DNA of 64,000 bases from Roseateles sp. XES5 (GTDB taxonomy: Bacteria; Pseudomonadota; Alphaproteobacteria; Rhizobiales; Rhizobiaceae), in assembly GCF_020535545.1 (NCBI RefSeq), contig NZ_CP084754.1, forward strand, positions 1 through 64,000, given 5' to 3'. The notes below the pieces were generated by a model. It was given only the letters and a program-made list of their open reading frames with translations. It did no database searches and had not been told where the DNA came from. Both the position numbers and the translations under genes were made by a program. Of the stretch, positions 51,453 through 59,817 are shown piece by piece. Every line of letters starts with the position of its first letter. Position 1 is the first letter of the stretch.

Positions 51453-51556
51453 GTCCAGCGGCTCCTCGGCAGCCAGGACCATTCAACGTCGCTTGGAAGC
51501 TCGAGACCGGCGGCGGCCTTGCTCTCCGTGACGGTCTCGCTTACGGCCGGTCTGAA

Positions 51557-51654
51557 GCATTTCCAGCCGAAGCGGGATCGCTTCGGCGTCGGATAATGCG
51601 GTAAAAACAAAAAGCGAGCGCATTTCCGGCGAACCGGATTTCACCGGAAATGCC
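51557..51654. repeat. Rhizobial-type intergenic palindromic repeat
   Basis: Starts with GCATTTCCAG, contains hairpin CCGAAGCG-GGAT-CGCTTCGG and the spacer GGTAAAAACAAAAAGCGAG, then GCATTTCCGG paired with CCGGAAATGC. This layout is familiar as a dispersed mosaic element in rhizobial genomes. No gene is present. Confidence 0.6.
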
Positions 51655-51693
51655 CTAGCGGCAACCGCGGGGATTTCTGGAAGGAAAAGACGC

Positions 51694-52908
51694 ATGACAG
51701 GATCGATCGGCCCCCGCGAACGCATCGCGCTCTATGCTCTGCTCACCGCCCTGACATCGCTGAGCATCGATGCGCTCCTGCCGGGTCTGCGCGTGATCGG
51801 TACGGATCTCGGCGCTTCACCGCCGCTTTCCACGCAGCATGTCATCTCGCTGTTCATCCTCGGCATGGCGGTCGGAGAACTGCTGCTGGGGCCACTTTCG
51901 GATGCGCTGGGTCGCAAGGCGGCGCTTGTGCTCGGCCTCGGCGTCTATGCGGCTGGAACGCTCGTCGCCATGCTGGCAGGATCGCTGGAGATGGTCATTC
52001 TCGGGCGGTTCCTGCAAGGCGTCGGGGTATCCGGCCCGAAGATCGCCACGCGGGCGATGATCCGCGACCAGTACGAGGGCGATGCCATGGCCCGCGTTCT
52101 CTCCCTCCTGTTCTCGCTGTTCATCCTCGTGCCGATGCTTGCACCGGCTCTGGCGCAGGGTCTCATCGCGGTTGCGGGCTGGCGGAGCGTCTTCGTGCTC
52201 TATCTCGTGGCCGCGGGGCTGCTCGGCCTCTGGCTGATGGCGCGCCAGCCCGAAACCCTGCCGCCGGAGCGGCGCATCCCCCTCCGGCCACGGCTCCTGC
52301 TGCGCAATGGCCTGCGCATTCTTTCCCACAGGCGCGTGGCGCTTCTCATCGTCGCCACCGGCCTCGTCTTCGGCGTGCAACTTCTCTATCTCAGCACGGC
52401 AGCCGACCTCTTCTTCGATGCCTACGCGATTGCGGAAACCTTCCCCTTCTATTTCGCAGCGCTTGCGGCCAGCATCGGTCTTGCCTCCTATTTCAATGCC
52501 CGGTTCGTGCAGCGCTTCGGCATGGATGCCATGGCGCGCGCCGCCCTTGCAGGCTTGACGCTGACAGGACTGGCAATGGTGCTTGCAGTCCTGTCTTTGG
52601 AGGGGAATCTGCCGCTTGCGGCCTTCATGGCGCTGGTCTCTGCCGCCTTCTTTTCCATCGGCCTCCTCTTTGGAAATCTCAATGCGATGGCGATGCGCTC
52701 GCTGGGGCAGGTCGCTGGCCTGGGCGCCTCCCTGATAGCCTCCGGATCGAGCCTCATCGCAACGGGCTTCGCCATTGGCATGGGCCTTTTCCATGATGGT
52801 ACGCCTCTCGCCCTCGCTTTCGGCTTTCTGGTGGCTGGCGCGCTTTCCTTCCTTCTCGTCGAAACGTCCGCCCGGACATCTGCCGCCCCCGTGGAGGCGG
52901 CTCGGTAA
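51694..52908 (+). CDS. MFS drug efflux transporter, Bcr/CflA type
   Basis: 404 residues with 12 predicted transmembrane helices. Start region IALYALLTALTSLSIDALLP and the Bcr/CflA-type motif LLGPLSDALGRKAALVLGLG between helices 2 and 3 (antiporter motif G-x-x-x-D-x-x-G-R-(K/R)) are clear, as is LQGVGVSGPKIATRAMIRDQ (the 'GxxxGPxxAxAMIRD' region). The family expels drugs such as bicyclomycin or small peptides using the proton gradient. Monocistronic by context. Confidence 0.9.
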   Translation: MTGSIGPRERIALYALLTALTSLSIDALLPGLRVIGTDLGASPPLSTQHVISLFILGMAVGELLLGPLSDALGRKAALVLGLGVYAAGTLVAMLAGSLEMVILGRFLQGVGVSGPKIATRAMIRDQYEGDAMARVLSLLFSLFILVPMLAPALAQGLIAVAGWRSVFVLYLVAAGLLGLWLMARQPETLPPERRIPLRPRLLLRNGLRILSHRRVALLIVATGLVFGVQLLYLSTAADLFFDAYAIAETFPFYFAALAASIGLASYFNARFVQRFGMDAMARAALAGLTLTGLAMVLAVLSLEGNLPLAAFMALVSAAFFSIGLLFGNLNAMAMRSLGQVAGLGASLIASGSSLIATGFAIGMGLFHDGTPLALAFGFLVAGALSFLLVETSARTSAAPVEAAR

Positions 52909-53075
52909 AAACACGCGCGATGCCAATCACAATGACCCATCGCCGAACAGGCGACGAAAGGCCCTACCCCACCCCGAAAGCGCACCCCGATCAGGCTCGG
53001 GCTAGGTTTGCACGCTTAGATAGGCGAAACACCGGCCATCGGGGCGGTAAGCGAAGCGGGTTTGGGAAAAGCGGA

Positions 53076-53387
53076 ATGAGCGAGCTACAGAACAAGGCAG
53101 TCGCGCTGGCGGAACAGAGCGAGGGAGAGTTGCGCTCTTCCTTCGCGCGCGGCACGCCGTTCCTTCAAAGCGCGCTGGATCTCTATTTTGCCTTGGGCGG
53201 CGATCCGGAAAGGGCGGAAGCGCTTGCCGCCGCGCCCCGCTCCGCAGCGCCTCTGCGGGTCGATGCCGCGGTCGCCAATGTGATGGTGGAACTGGCGGTC
53301 GCCAGCCATCTCAACGATATCGATATGGTACAGGCAACCTATAACCGGCTCGATTCCGAGCTCGACGCCCTGTTGCGTCAGAAGTAA
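53076..53387 (+). CDS. Hypothetical protein, 103 aa
   Basis: Starts MSELQNKAVALAEQSEGELR from ATG 53076; the longer frame from 52920 is not supported. The sequence is mostly helical, with FLQSALDLYFALGGDPERAE and NDIDMVQATYNRLDSELDAL. No motif or family is recognised and no signal peptide is evident. It lies between the efflux gene and a VOC-family gene on the same strand. Confidence 0.5.
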   Translation: MSELQNKAVALAEQSEGELRSSFARGTPFLQSALDLYFALGGDPERAEALAAAPRSAAPLRVDAAVANVMVELAVASHLNDIDMVQATYNRLDSELDALLRQK

Positions 53388-53540
53388 AGCGCACCGCGTC
53401 GGGCTCTTCCGCTCGGGGCGGGCATCCGCTAGAGTGCACATCGCAGGCACCGTCCTCTTGATCAACCCGAAGCGCAGCGCACCGGACAGCACCGTCTGAC
53501 CGAACGTTTGTGACTTTGCCGCAAGCAGAGAGGTTCTGCG

Positions 53541-53918
53541 ATGAACGATATCGCCGATCATGGCGTCCGGTTCGGACGCATCGCCGCCATGCTTCCCGTC
53601 CGGGATATGGCCGCCGCCCATGATTTTTACACACGGGTCCTCGGTTTTACGAAAACCTTTGAAAACGGGACGCCCGTCGGCTTCATGATCCTGAAGCGCG
53701 GCGATGCGGAGCTGCATCTGACCCTGCAGCCGAAGCACAAGGCCGCCCCCTTCAATGTCGCCCATCTTCTGGTGGACGATGTCGATACGCTGCACGCCCT
53801 CTGCCAGCGCCATGGCCTGCGCGTCATCAAGAGCCTCCAGGACAAGGATTATGGCCTCCGGGCCTTCGTCTTCGCCGACCCGGACGGCAACCGCATCGAC
53901 GTCGGCCAGCGGATCTGA
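53541..53918 (+). CDS. VOC-family (glyoxalase/bleomycin-resistance-like) protein
   Basis: 125 residues. A beta-alpha-beta-beta-beta VOC fold is recognisable: FGRIAAMLPVRDMAAAHDFY, TRVLGFTKTFENG, MILKRGDAELHLTLQ, then VAHLLVDDVDTLHALCQRHG and AFVFADPDGNRIDVGQRI. Metal-ligand positions (His, Glu) are partly present (AELHLTLQ). It may bind a small hydrophobic or antibiotic ligand, as do bleomycin-resistance-type members; the substrate is unknown. Confidence 0.85.
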   Translation: MNDIADHGVRFGRIAAMLPVRDMAAAHDFYTRVLGFTKTFENGTPVGFMILKRGDAELHLTLQPKHKAAPFNVAHLLVDDVDTLHALCQRHGLRVIKSLQDKDYGLRAFVFADPDGNRIDVGQRI

Positions 53919-53926
53919 CCGGAGAT

Positions 53927-53953
53927 GGGCCGGAAGGCACGTCCTTTCGGCCC
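53927..53953 (+). terminator. Hairpin after VOC gene, possible terminator
   Basis: GGGCCG-G-AAGG and CCTT-T-CGGCCC pair across a CACGT loop, 9 nt after the stop codon. No T run follows, so a terminator role is uncertain. Confidence 0.4.
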
Positions 53954-53990
53954 GTCCTACCCTTCCAATCTGTGAACGCAGCGTTCTCGT

Positions 53991-54016
53991 TCCCGGCCTT
54001 TTCAAGAAGGCCGGGA
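53991..54016. terminator. Perfect 10-bp hairpin upstream of luciferase-like gene
   Basis: TCCCGGCCTT at 53991-54000 and AAGGCCGGGA at 54007-54016 with a 6-nt loop. It lies about 60 nt before the next gene. A terminator for the preceding unit or a regulatory hairpin. Confidence 0.4.
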
Positions 54017-54075
54017 TTGCCCATCTTGCAGGCAACTCACCTGCAACGGGCGCGTAGCGCCAGACGGACACGTTC

Positions 54076-55098
54076 ATGAAAAAGATCGGCTTCCTTTCCT
54101 TCGGTCACTGGACCCCTTCCCCGCAATCGGAAACCCGCTCAGCCGGCGACACGCTGCTGCAATCCATCGACCTTGCCGTGGCGGCGGAAGAACTGGGCGC
54201 AGACGGCGCCTATTTCCGGGTGCACCATTTCGCCCGACAGCTTGCCTCGCCCTTCCCGTTGCTCGCCGCCGTCGGCGCGCGCACGAAGAAGATCGAGATC
54301 GGTACGGCCGTCATCGACATGCGTTATGAAAACCCGCTCTACATGGCGGAAGATGCCGGCGCTGCGGATCTCATTTCCGGCGGCCGCCTGCAGCTCGGCA
54401 TCAGCCGCGGTTCGCCCGAGCAGGTTATCGATGGCTGGCGCTATTTCGGCTACGAACCGCAGGAGGGCATGAGCGATGCGGATATGGGCCGCCGTCATGC
54501 CGACGTTTTCCTCGACGTACTGAAAGGCGAAGGCTTCGCACAGCCGAACCCGCGTCCGATGTTCCCCAATCCGCCTGGGCTGCTGCGCCTCGAGCCGCAT
54601 TCGGAAGGATTGCGCGAGCGTATCTGGTGGGGCGCCGGCTCCAATGCCACGGCCGTCTGGGCCGCCAAGCACGGCATGAATCTGCAAAGCTCGACCCTGA
54701 AGGACGACGAGACGGGCGAACCCTTCCATGTCCAGCAAGCCGCACAGATCCGCGCCTATCGCGAAGCCTGGAAGGAGGCCGGCCACAGCCGCGCGCCGCG
54801 CGTTTCGGTGAGCCGCAGCATCTTCGCCCTCGTCGACGACCGCGACCGGGCCTATTTCGGCCGCGGCGGCAAGGAACAGGATTCCATCGGCTTCATCGAT
54901 GACAAGACGCGAGCCATCTTCGGCCGCTCCTATGCCGACGAGCCCGACAAGCTGATCGCCCAGCTCGCTGCCGACGAGGCGATCCGGGAGGCCGATACGC
55001 TGCTCCTTACCGTGCCGAACCAGCTCGGCGTCGCCTACAATGCCCATGCCATCGAGGCGATCCTGAAGCACGTCGCGCCGGCCCTCGGCTGGCGGTGA
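54076..55098 (+). CDS. LLM-class flavin-dependent oxidoreductase
   Basis: 340 residues. The start KKIGFLSFGHWTPSPQSETR, then LGADGAYFRVHHFARQLASP, IEIGTAVIDMRYENPLYMAE and LISGGRLQLGISRGSPEQVI are typical of luciferase-like monooxygenases that use FMNH2. No partner flavin reductase is adjacent. Family members oxidise diverse small organic compounds; the substrate cannot be guessed. A GC-rich hairpin follows. It is the last gene before the replication block. Confidence 0.9.
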   Translation: MKKIGFLSFGHWTPSPQSETRSAGDTLLQSIDLAVAAEELGADGAYFRVHHFARQLASPFPLLAAVGARTKKIEIGTAVIDMRYENPLYMAEDAGAADLISGGRLQLGISRGSPEQVIDGWRYFGYEPQEGMSDADMGRRHADVFLDVLKGEGFAQPNPRPMFPNPPGLLRLEPHSEGLRERIWWGAGSNATAVWAAKHGMNLQSSTLKDDETGEPFHVQQAAQIRAYREAWKEAGHSRAPRVSVSRSIFALVDDRDRAYFGRGGKEQDSIGFIDDKTRAIFGRSYADEPDKLIAQLAADEAIREADTLLLTVPNQLGVAYNAHAIEAILKHVAPALGWR

Positions 55099-55113
55099 GA
55101 CCTTTCCGTCCTT

Positions 55114-55136
55114 GAGGGGCGCCTGAACCGCCCCTC
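55114..55136 (+). terminator. GC hairpin after luciferase-like gene
   Basis: GAGGGGCG at 55114-55121 and CGCCCCTC at 55129-55136 with a 7-nt loop, 15 nt after the stop codon. No T tract, so termination efficiency is uncertain. The stretch to the repC stop at 55292 has C- and G-rich runs but no gene. Confidence 0.45.
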
Positions 55137-55291
55137 ATCCGGTCAGCCTGGCATCAATTTCCGCCCAAACAGGCGGAGAGGGACCTATTTAACCCCTCTG
55201 CCCCCCTTTCAGACTGCCTCTCCCGCCGCTCCCCCTGCGGCCTGCGGACAAAGGGGTAAAGGGTCCGGCAAAGGCCAGTCTTGCCATCGCC

Positions 55292-56506
55292 CTATCCCTG
55301 CGCCCGTTCGAGCGCCTGGAGCATCGGATAGATGCTGAAAGCGGCGCGTCCGGCCTTTTCCGTGAGATTGCGCAGGTATCCGCCCGGCGATCGGATGGTT
55401 TCTCCCCGTTCCAAGAGAACCGCTATCACCACCGCGGCCGCTTGATTGCCCATGGCCGCCTTCGCCTTGCGCCAGGCATCCGGCGAAATACCGAGCATGG
55501 AGCGCGCCAGTTCAGCCGCCGCCAGAAGATCGGCCCAGGAGCGCACGCCACCCTTTGCATAATCGGCGATTTCCGGGCAGATCCGCATCAATCTGTCCAG
55601 GCTGACCGCCACCCTTTGCTCCGGTGCCCTCCCCTCGGCATTTGCGGCTTCGCCTGTATTAGTTTCTCGGCCGTTTATTTCAAATGTTAGGTCTGATTTT
55701 GAATTCTGAATATGATGCTCAGCATGAAGGTCATTGCCGCTCATTTCTTGCTCGGAAAGACTTGAAAGATAAGCGTTTTCCACTTCGGTGCGCAAACGCT
55801 GCAGATCGTCCCGGCGAGCCGCGAGGATGTCCGGAGACGTGCGGCGGCCCAGACCGAAGATAAGAGCGGTGAGACGTTCGGAAAGATCGAGCCAGTCTCC
55901 GGCCCTCCCCTCTTCCAGCGCGCAGGCAATGATCTTGGCGATATCGCGCTGATGCAGCGTCACTTCGCTGCGCAGCGCCCGGATAGCCCGATCCTCGGCC
56001 CGGGCAGCTTCCGCCGCCTCGAAGATTTCTCCGGCCCGTAGCGCCAGAGGCGCGAGATCGAAACCGAAGGCATCTTCCAGCACACCCTTCTCGTCGCGGC
56101 GGCAGTAACGCTTGCCGTTGGCGCTGTCGCGACGGAAGATCATGCCGGCCTCCACGAGCGCCGCCAGGTGCCGCCGGATCGTCGCCGGCGCCATGCCACG
56201 CGCACGCACCGAAAGCTCGCGGTTGGACGGAAAGACGATGATCGGCACCGTGCCGTCCAGTTCCCGCGCTGTGGTGAAGGAAATGAGGGCTTCCAGCACG
56301 GAAAGCGTGCGGTCGCCGATACCATAGGCCTGGCGGGCCTCCGTCAGCGCGCGCATCAGCTGCCACTTGTCGGCACGGCCGCTGTCATTGCCACCTTCGC
56401 CGGCGCGCAGTTTTTCCTGCCGCTCGGCCGCCTCGCGCTGACGCACGAAAAGGCGCGCACTCATCCTGCCGCCGCCGAAAGGCGTCGTCGCAATATGGTC
56501 CATCAT
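55292..56506 (-). CDS. repC: Replication initiator RepC
   Basis: 404 residues from ATG 56506 with AAGGGGA upstream; the longer frame is not homologous. The N-terminal domain has DKWQLMRALTEARQAYGIGD and LSVLEALISFTTARELDGTV, followed by IVFPSNRELSVRARGMAPAT and IRRHLAALVEAGMIFRRDSA, NGKRYCRRDE, the winged-helix DNA-binding part diagnostic of RepC. The C-terminal part is IRSPGGYLRNLTEKA, also conserved. RepC initiates replication at the origin within its own gene. It is the third gene of repABC; translation is presumably limited by the antisense RNA encoded in the 310-nt gap after repB. Confidence 0.95.
   Translation of the reverse strand: MMDHIATTPFGGGRMSARLFVRQREAAERQEKLRAGEGGNDSGRADKWQLMRALTEARQAYGIGDRTLSVLEALISFTTARELDGTVPIIVFPSNRELSVRARGMAPATIRRHLAALVEAGMIFRRDSANGKRYCRRDEKGVLEDAFGFDLAPLALRAGEIFEAAEAARAEDRAIRALRSEVTLHQRDIAKIIACALEEGRAGDWLDLSERLTALIFGLGRRTSPDILAARRDDLQRLRTEVENAYLSSLSEQEMSGNDLHAEHHIQNSKSDLTFEINGRETNTGEAANAEGRAPEQRVAVSLDRLMRICPEIADYAKGGVRSWADLLAAAELARSMLGISPDAWRKAKAAMGNQAAAVVIAVLLERGETIRSPGGYLRNLTEKAGRAAFSIYPMLQALERAQG
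55655..55740. other. Candidate oriV: AT-rich segment inside repC
   Basis: Within the otherwise GC-rich repC gene this stretch (TTAGTTTCTCGGCCGTTTAT and following) is clearly AT-rich. RepABC origins are known to lie in an AT-rich region of repC that RepC binds. The boundaries are approximate and set by eye. Confidence 0.55.
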
Positions 56507-56689
56507 GTCGGGTCCCCTTTTCCGAGGCAAGGAGGTCCCGTCGACGTCGCCCATACGGCATGGCGGCACTGTAAAACCTGCTGGAGGCTCTCGCGCGACA
56601 TGCTTTTGGCAGACAAAGTTCATCGCTCGCACGACATGGGTGTCGGACGACTCTTGACTTTGACTGTTGGAAGTGATTCTCTCGAATTG

Positions 56690-56740
56690 CTACATAGAAG
56701 AGGGCTTCCGAAATGGTGACGTTTTGGGGGCCTTTTTTCT
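56690..56740 (+). ncRNA. Candidate counter-transcribed RNA of repABC
   Basis: In the gap between repB and repC, on the strand opposite to the operon. GGCTTCC at 56703-56709 can pair with GGGGGCC at 56726-56732 (with G-U pairs) followed by TTTTTT at 56733-56738, a typical ctRNA terminator. TTGACT boxes at 56654 and 56660 and TACATA at 56691 are possible promoter parts. Exact start is uncertain. Such RNAs block repC expression and set copy number and incompatibility. Confidence 0.6.
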
Positions 56741-56816
56741 TGTCTCCGCGTGTCCTTTCGCTGGTTTCTCAGGCGTTCACCGGCCGCTCACGCAGCCGAA
56801 TCACACAACTTTTCGC

Positions 56817-57905
56817 TCAGCTCTTCCCCGTCTTCGCGCCGTTTCCAGCGGCAAGGAAGGCTGCATAGTCATCCTTCATGCGCGCCGTCAGCGCGTCGAT
56901 GAAGGCGGAATCCACATCCGGCGTGAAGGCAATGCGGACCGCCTTGCCCTTGCGTTCGATCCTGGCGAAGACCCCGCCGTCCGGGCGCGTCAGAGCCTCG
57001 CTCTCAGGCGCCGTCTTCGCCGTGCGGCGCATCAGCCGGTCGAATAGCATCTGAAAACGCTCGTCGCTCGGCGCATTGCGGAAGCGCTCTCCGGACGTCT
57101 CGTCCTCGGCTTTTTCGATTTCCACGCCATTGCCGTTCTGGAAGAGCGCGCCGAGCGCCATCCAGCGTTCGCGGCCGGCTTTGGGCGCCGGGCCGATGTC
57201 ACGCACGAAACGGGAGGGCACGGCCTCCGCCACCTGCAGGAGACGCGACAGCTCGCTCTTCTGCACCGCCAGCGCATCGCAGACGAGTTTGCGCTCGAAG
57301 CCGCGACCGACCAGCGTATGGGCAAAGAGGGCACGCTCGATGAAGCTGAGATTGCGCCGCTCGGCATTTTCCTTGCCCTGCGCCAGCACCAGTTCATCGT
57401 CGCTGAGGGTCTTGATGATCGCCTTGACCGGCTGGCCGAGACGACGGGCGGCCCGGAGACGGCGGTGGCCATAGGCCACCTGATAGCGCTCGCTCCCCTC
57501 GCCCGTTCCATCCTTCGGCGCGGGACGCACGAGAATCGGCACCTGCTGGCCGCTTTCGCGCATGCTTTCAACCAGCACCAGGAAGTCCGGGTCGTCCCGC
57601 TCCTCATCGCTGAGCCGATCGTTGACGAAGGAAACATCGATCTTGTCGGTATCGAGCGAAACGATGCGCTCACCCTCCTGCAGCGCCTGGCGCAGCACCC
57701 GCGCCTCTTCCGCCTCCCGGGTGATGGAGGAAAGCGTCAGGCCCATGGCCTTGACCGCGCCGGAAGACGCGCGCGCCGGACTTCCGGCCTGTTCGTTCGC
57801 CGCCGGTATGGACCTGATCTCGGGCGCCGGCTCATTGGTAGCGGGTAATATGTCGCCACCGAACATCGCCTTGATCGAGTTCTTGCGGTCGCGGCTCGCC
57901 ATCAT
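56817..57905 (-). CDS. repB: Partition protein RepB (ParB family)
   Basis: 362 residues from ATG 57905, which overlaps the repA stop (ATGA). MASRDRKNSIKAMFGGDILP is the usual RepB N-terminus. The ParB domain has ESMRESGQQVPILVRPAP, YQVAYGHRRLRAARRLGQPV, then LAQGKENAERRNLSFIERAL (with the ENxxR-type arginine patch), followed by an HTH region around ERKLVCDALAVQKSELSRLL that reads parS. The C-terminal part is a dimerisation unit. Works with RepA to segregate the plasmid; the palindromes at 59426 and 59788 are the expected binding sites. Confidence 0.95.
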   Translation of the reverse strand: MMASRDRKNSIKAMFGGDILPATNEPAPEIRSIPAANEQAGSPARASSGAVKAMGLTLSSITREAEEARVLRQALQEGERIVSLDTDKIDVSFVNDRLSDEERDDPDFLVLVESMRESGQQVPILVRPAPKDGTGEGSERYQVAYGHRRLRAARRLGQPVKAIIKTLSDDELVLAQGKENAERRNLSFIERALFAHTLVGRGFERKLVCDALAVQKSELSRLLQVAEAVPSRFVRDIGPAPKAGRERWMALGALFQNGNGVEIEKAEDETSGERFRNAPSDERFQMLFDRLMRRTAKTAPESEALTRPDGGVFARIERKGKAVRIAFTPDVDSAFIDALTARMKDDYAAFLAAGNGAKTGKS

Positions 57906-59155
57906 GTGCGCCCCCATGCGGTATGAATCAGCTGTTCGATCTCGTTGTTGACGGCTTCGAGCGAATCCATCGCCCGGTCATAGGTGCCGCGTGAGAAGTT
58001 TTCCCGGCCGACTTCATAGAGCGTCTGCTTGGTGAGACCGGCATCCGAGACGGCGGTGGATTTCAGCATCGGCGAGGTCAGCACGCGATTGCCGAAGAGC
58101 GACCGCAGGAAGCCGACGATCTGCGCCTGCGGCCCGTCATGCGGCTCGTAGCGGGTGACGAGGTAACGCAGGAAGTCGAAGTTGAGCTGGCCGCCTGCCT
58201 CGCGTACCACGCCAAGCAGGTCAGACGTCATGAACAGGAACTGGCTCATCGACGCGACGTCCAGCATCTGCGGATGCACGGTAACGATGACGGAGGTGGA
58301 GGCGCAGAGCGCCGAGAGCGTGAGGTAACCAAGCTGCGGCGGGCAGTCGATGACGACCACGTCGTAATTCTCGGCGACCGAGGCGAGCGCCGTCTGCACG
58401 CGGGTGAAGAACAGGCCGTGCGGATCGCCGGGCCGACGTTCGGCGAGCGCGCGCGGCGTCGCATGTTCGAATTCCTGCAGTTCCAGATTGCCCGGCACGA
58501 GATCGAGATTGTGGAAATAGGTTTTCCGTACGATGTCGGCGAGCGGGCGGACTTCCGCATCGTAGCGGATGGCGCCATAAACCGTGTCATTGCCGGCAAG
58601 ATCGAGTTCCGGCTGGTAGCCGAACAGCGCCGAGAGCGAGGCCTGCGGGTCAAGGTCGATCGCCAGCACCCGGTGGCCGGTCATGGCGAGATGCTGGGCG
58701 AGATGCACGGTCGACGTCGTCTTGCCCGAACCGCCCTTGAAATTGGTAACGGAGATGACCTGCAGGTGCTCACCACGCGAAGCATCACGCCACTTCACAT
58801 AGGAGCGCGCCTTGGCGGCATTGCCCTTGGCGCGGGCCTGCTCGGCCAGATGATGACGCAGCGCATCGATATCGGCGAGCGAATACATGCGCCGCCCGCC
58901 GGGGCCAGTCGGAAGGTCCGGCCCCTCGCCGGCCAGCGAGATCTGCCGCAGGTAACCGTCTGAAACGCCGATCAGCCGCGCGGCTTCGCCCGACGTGAAG
59001 CTGCGCAGCGTCTTGCGCGACGTCGGCGGGAACAGCCGGTCGCGCATCGCCTTCAGCTGCACGGACAGGGCCTGTGCATCCTCGGCAATGGTTTCGTCCG
59101 CCGGACGAAGGATCGGCGCTTCCTCTACCATGCTTGTCTCCGACGGCAGGGCCAT
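57902..59155 (-). CDS. repA: Partition ATPase RepA (ParA family)
   Basis: 417 residues from ATG 59155; ATG 59131 is an alternative, and the frame up to 59440 is not used. The N-terminal helix-turn-helix region includes FTSGEAARLIGVSDGYLRQI and GRRMYSLADIDALRHHLAEQ. The ATPase has VISVTNFKGGSGKTTSTVHL (deviant Walker A), VLAIDLDPQASLSALFGYQP (Walker A'-type region) and YDVVVIDCPPQLGYLTLSAL (Walker B). RepA segregates plasmid copies together with RepB and represses the operon by binding its promoter near the start codon. First gene of the repABC operon. Confidence 0.95.
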   Translation of the reverse strand: MALPSETSMVEEAPILRPADETIAEDAQALSVQLKAMRDRLFPPTSRKTLRSFTSGEAARLIGVSDGYLRQISLAGEGPDLPTGPGGRRMYSLADIDALRHHLAEQARAKGNAAKARSYVKWRDASRGEHLQVISVTNFKGGSGKTTSTVHLAQHLAMTGHRVLAIDLDPQASLSALFGYQPELDLAGNDTVYGAIRYDAEVRPLADIVRKTYFHNLDLVPGNLELQEFEHATPRALAERRPGDPHGLFFTRVQTALASVAENYDVVVIDCPPQLGYLTLSALCASTSVIVTVHPQMLDVASMSQFLFMTSDLLGVVREAGGQLNFDFLRYLVTRYEPHDGPQAQIVGFLRSLFGNRVLTSPMLKSTAVSDAGLTKQTLYEVGRENFSRGTYDRAMDSLEAVNNEIEQLIHTAWGRT

Positions 59156-59425
59156 CCACTCTTCTCCAGTCTTGCCGGCCCGCCCGCGCCTCATGTGCGT
59201 AGCGGACCGCCTTGCCTCTTCTCTGCGCGATTCTCTTCGCCGGGGATATGCGGAGGCGACGAAATCTACAGAAGCTTTCGGCAGTAACGGCGATTTAAAC
59301 AATCTTCGCCGCATTCCGTTAGGGACGGTGGGGCAAGGTCCGAGTCGCGTCAAGCCCTTTTCGGCTACCGTAAAATCTATGCACAACCTGCAGAAGGCTG
59401 GAAAATGAGGGGCTCGGAGTCGGTC

Positions 59426-59441
59426 GTTGACAGCTGTCAAC
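59426..59441. other. parS partition site 1
   Basis: GTTGACAGCTGTCAAC, a perfect 16-bp palindrome matching the repABC parS consensus GTTN4GCN4AAC. It lies 271 bp upstream of repA. An identical copy is at 59788. Confidence 0.9.
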
Positions 59442-59536
59442 GCACCTTGCGACCCATCAGCACCGTGAATCGATCAACCGCCATCGATTCCGTAAAGTCG
59501 TTGGACAGGATTCGCCGACCCGGCGATCTTCTCCGT

Positions 59537-59782
59537 ATGGATGAAACACGGTCAAGTCATTTCGAGCGTCGTGATGCCGCGCGCAACATGAAGCGATTCT
59601 ATCGCCTGACAATAACACGCGATCTCTTCGGCACCGTTCTGTTGATCCGGGAGTGGGGCCGTATCGGCGTGTCCTGCCAACGCCGCTGCGAGGAGAAGAC
59701 AGATGCTGCCGAAGCCCTCCGTGCCGCCGCGCGACTGACCGCTCAAAAGCTACGCCGCGGTTATGCGCCCGTCGCCGGGTGA
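59537..59782 (+). CDS. WGR-domain protein
   Basis: 81 residues from ATG 59537. The domain reads RFYRLTITRDLFGTVLLIRE, WGRIGVSCQRRCEE, which includes the defining Trp-Gly-Arg. The C-terminus (AEALRAAARLTAQKLRRGYA) is helical and basic. WGR domains bind nucleic acid ends in PARP and MolR-type proteins; short bacterial versions have unknown function but recur next to repABC modules in rhizobia. It is positioned exactly between the two parS palindromes and runs divergently from repA, so RepA/RepB loading could affect its expression. Confidence 0.8.
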   Translation: MDETRSSHFERRDAARNMKRFYRLTITRDLFGTVLLIREWGRIGVSCQRRCEEKTDAAEALRAAARLTAQKLRRGYAPVAG

Positions 59783-59787
59783 GGGCC

Positions 59788-59803
59788 GTTGACAGCTGTC
59801 AAC
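59788..59803. other. parS partition site 2
   Basis: GTTGACAGCTGTCAAC, identical to the site at 59426. It sits 5 bp after the stop of the WGR gene and just before the 3' end of the LysR gene. Two parS copies flanking a small gene should nucleate the RepB complex. Confidence 0.9.
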
Positions 59804-59817
59804 GCAGCCCATCTCCG

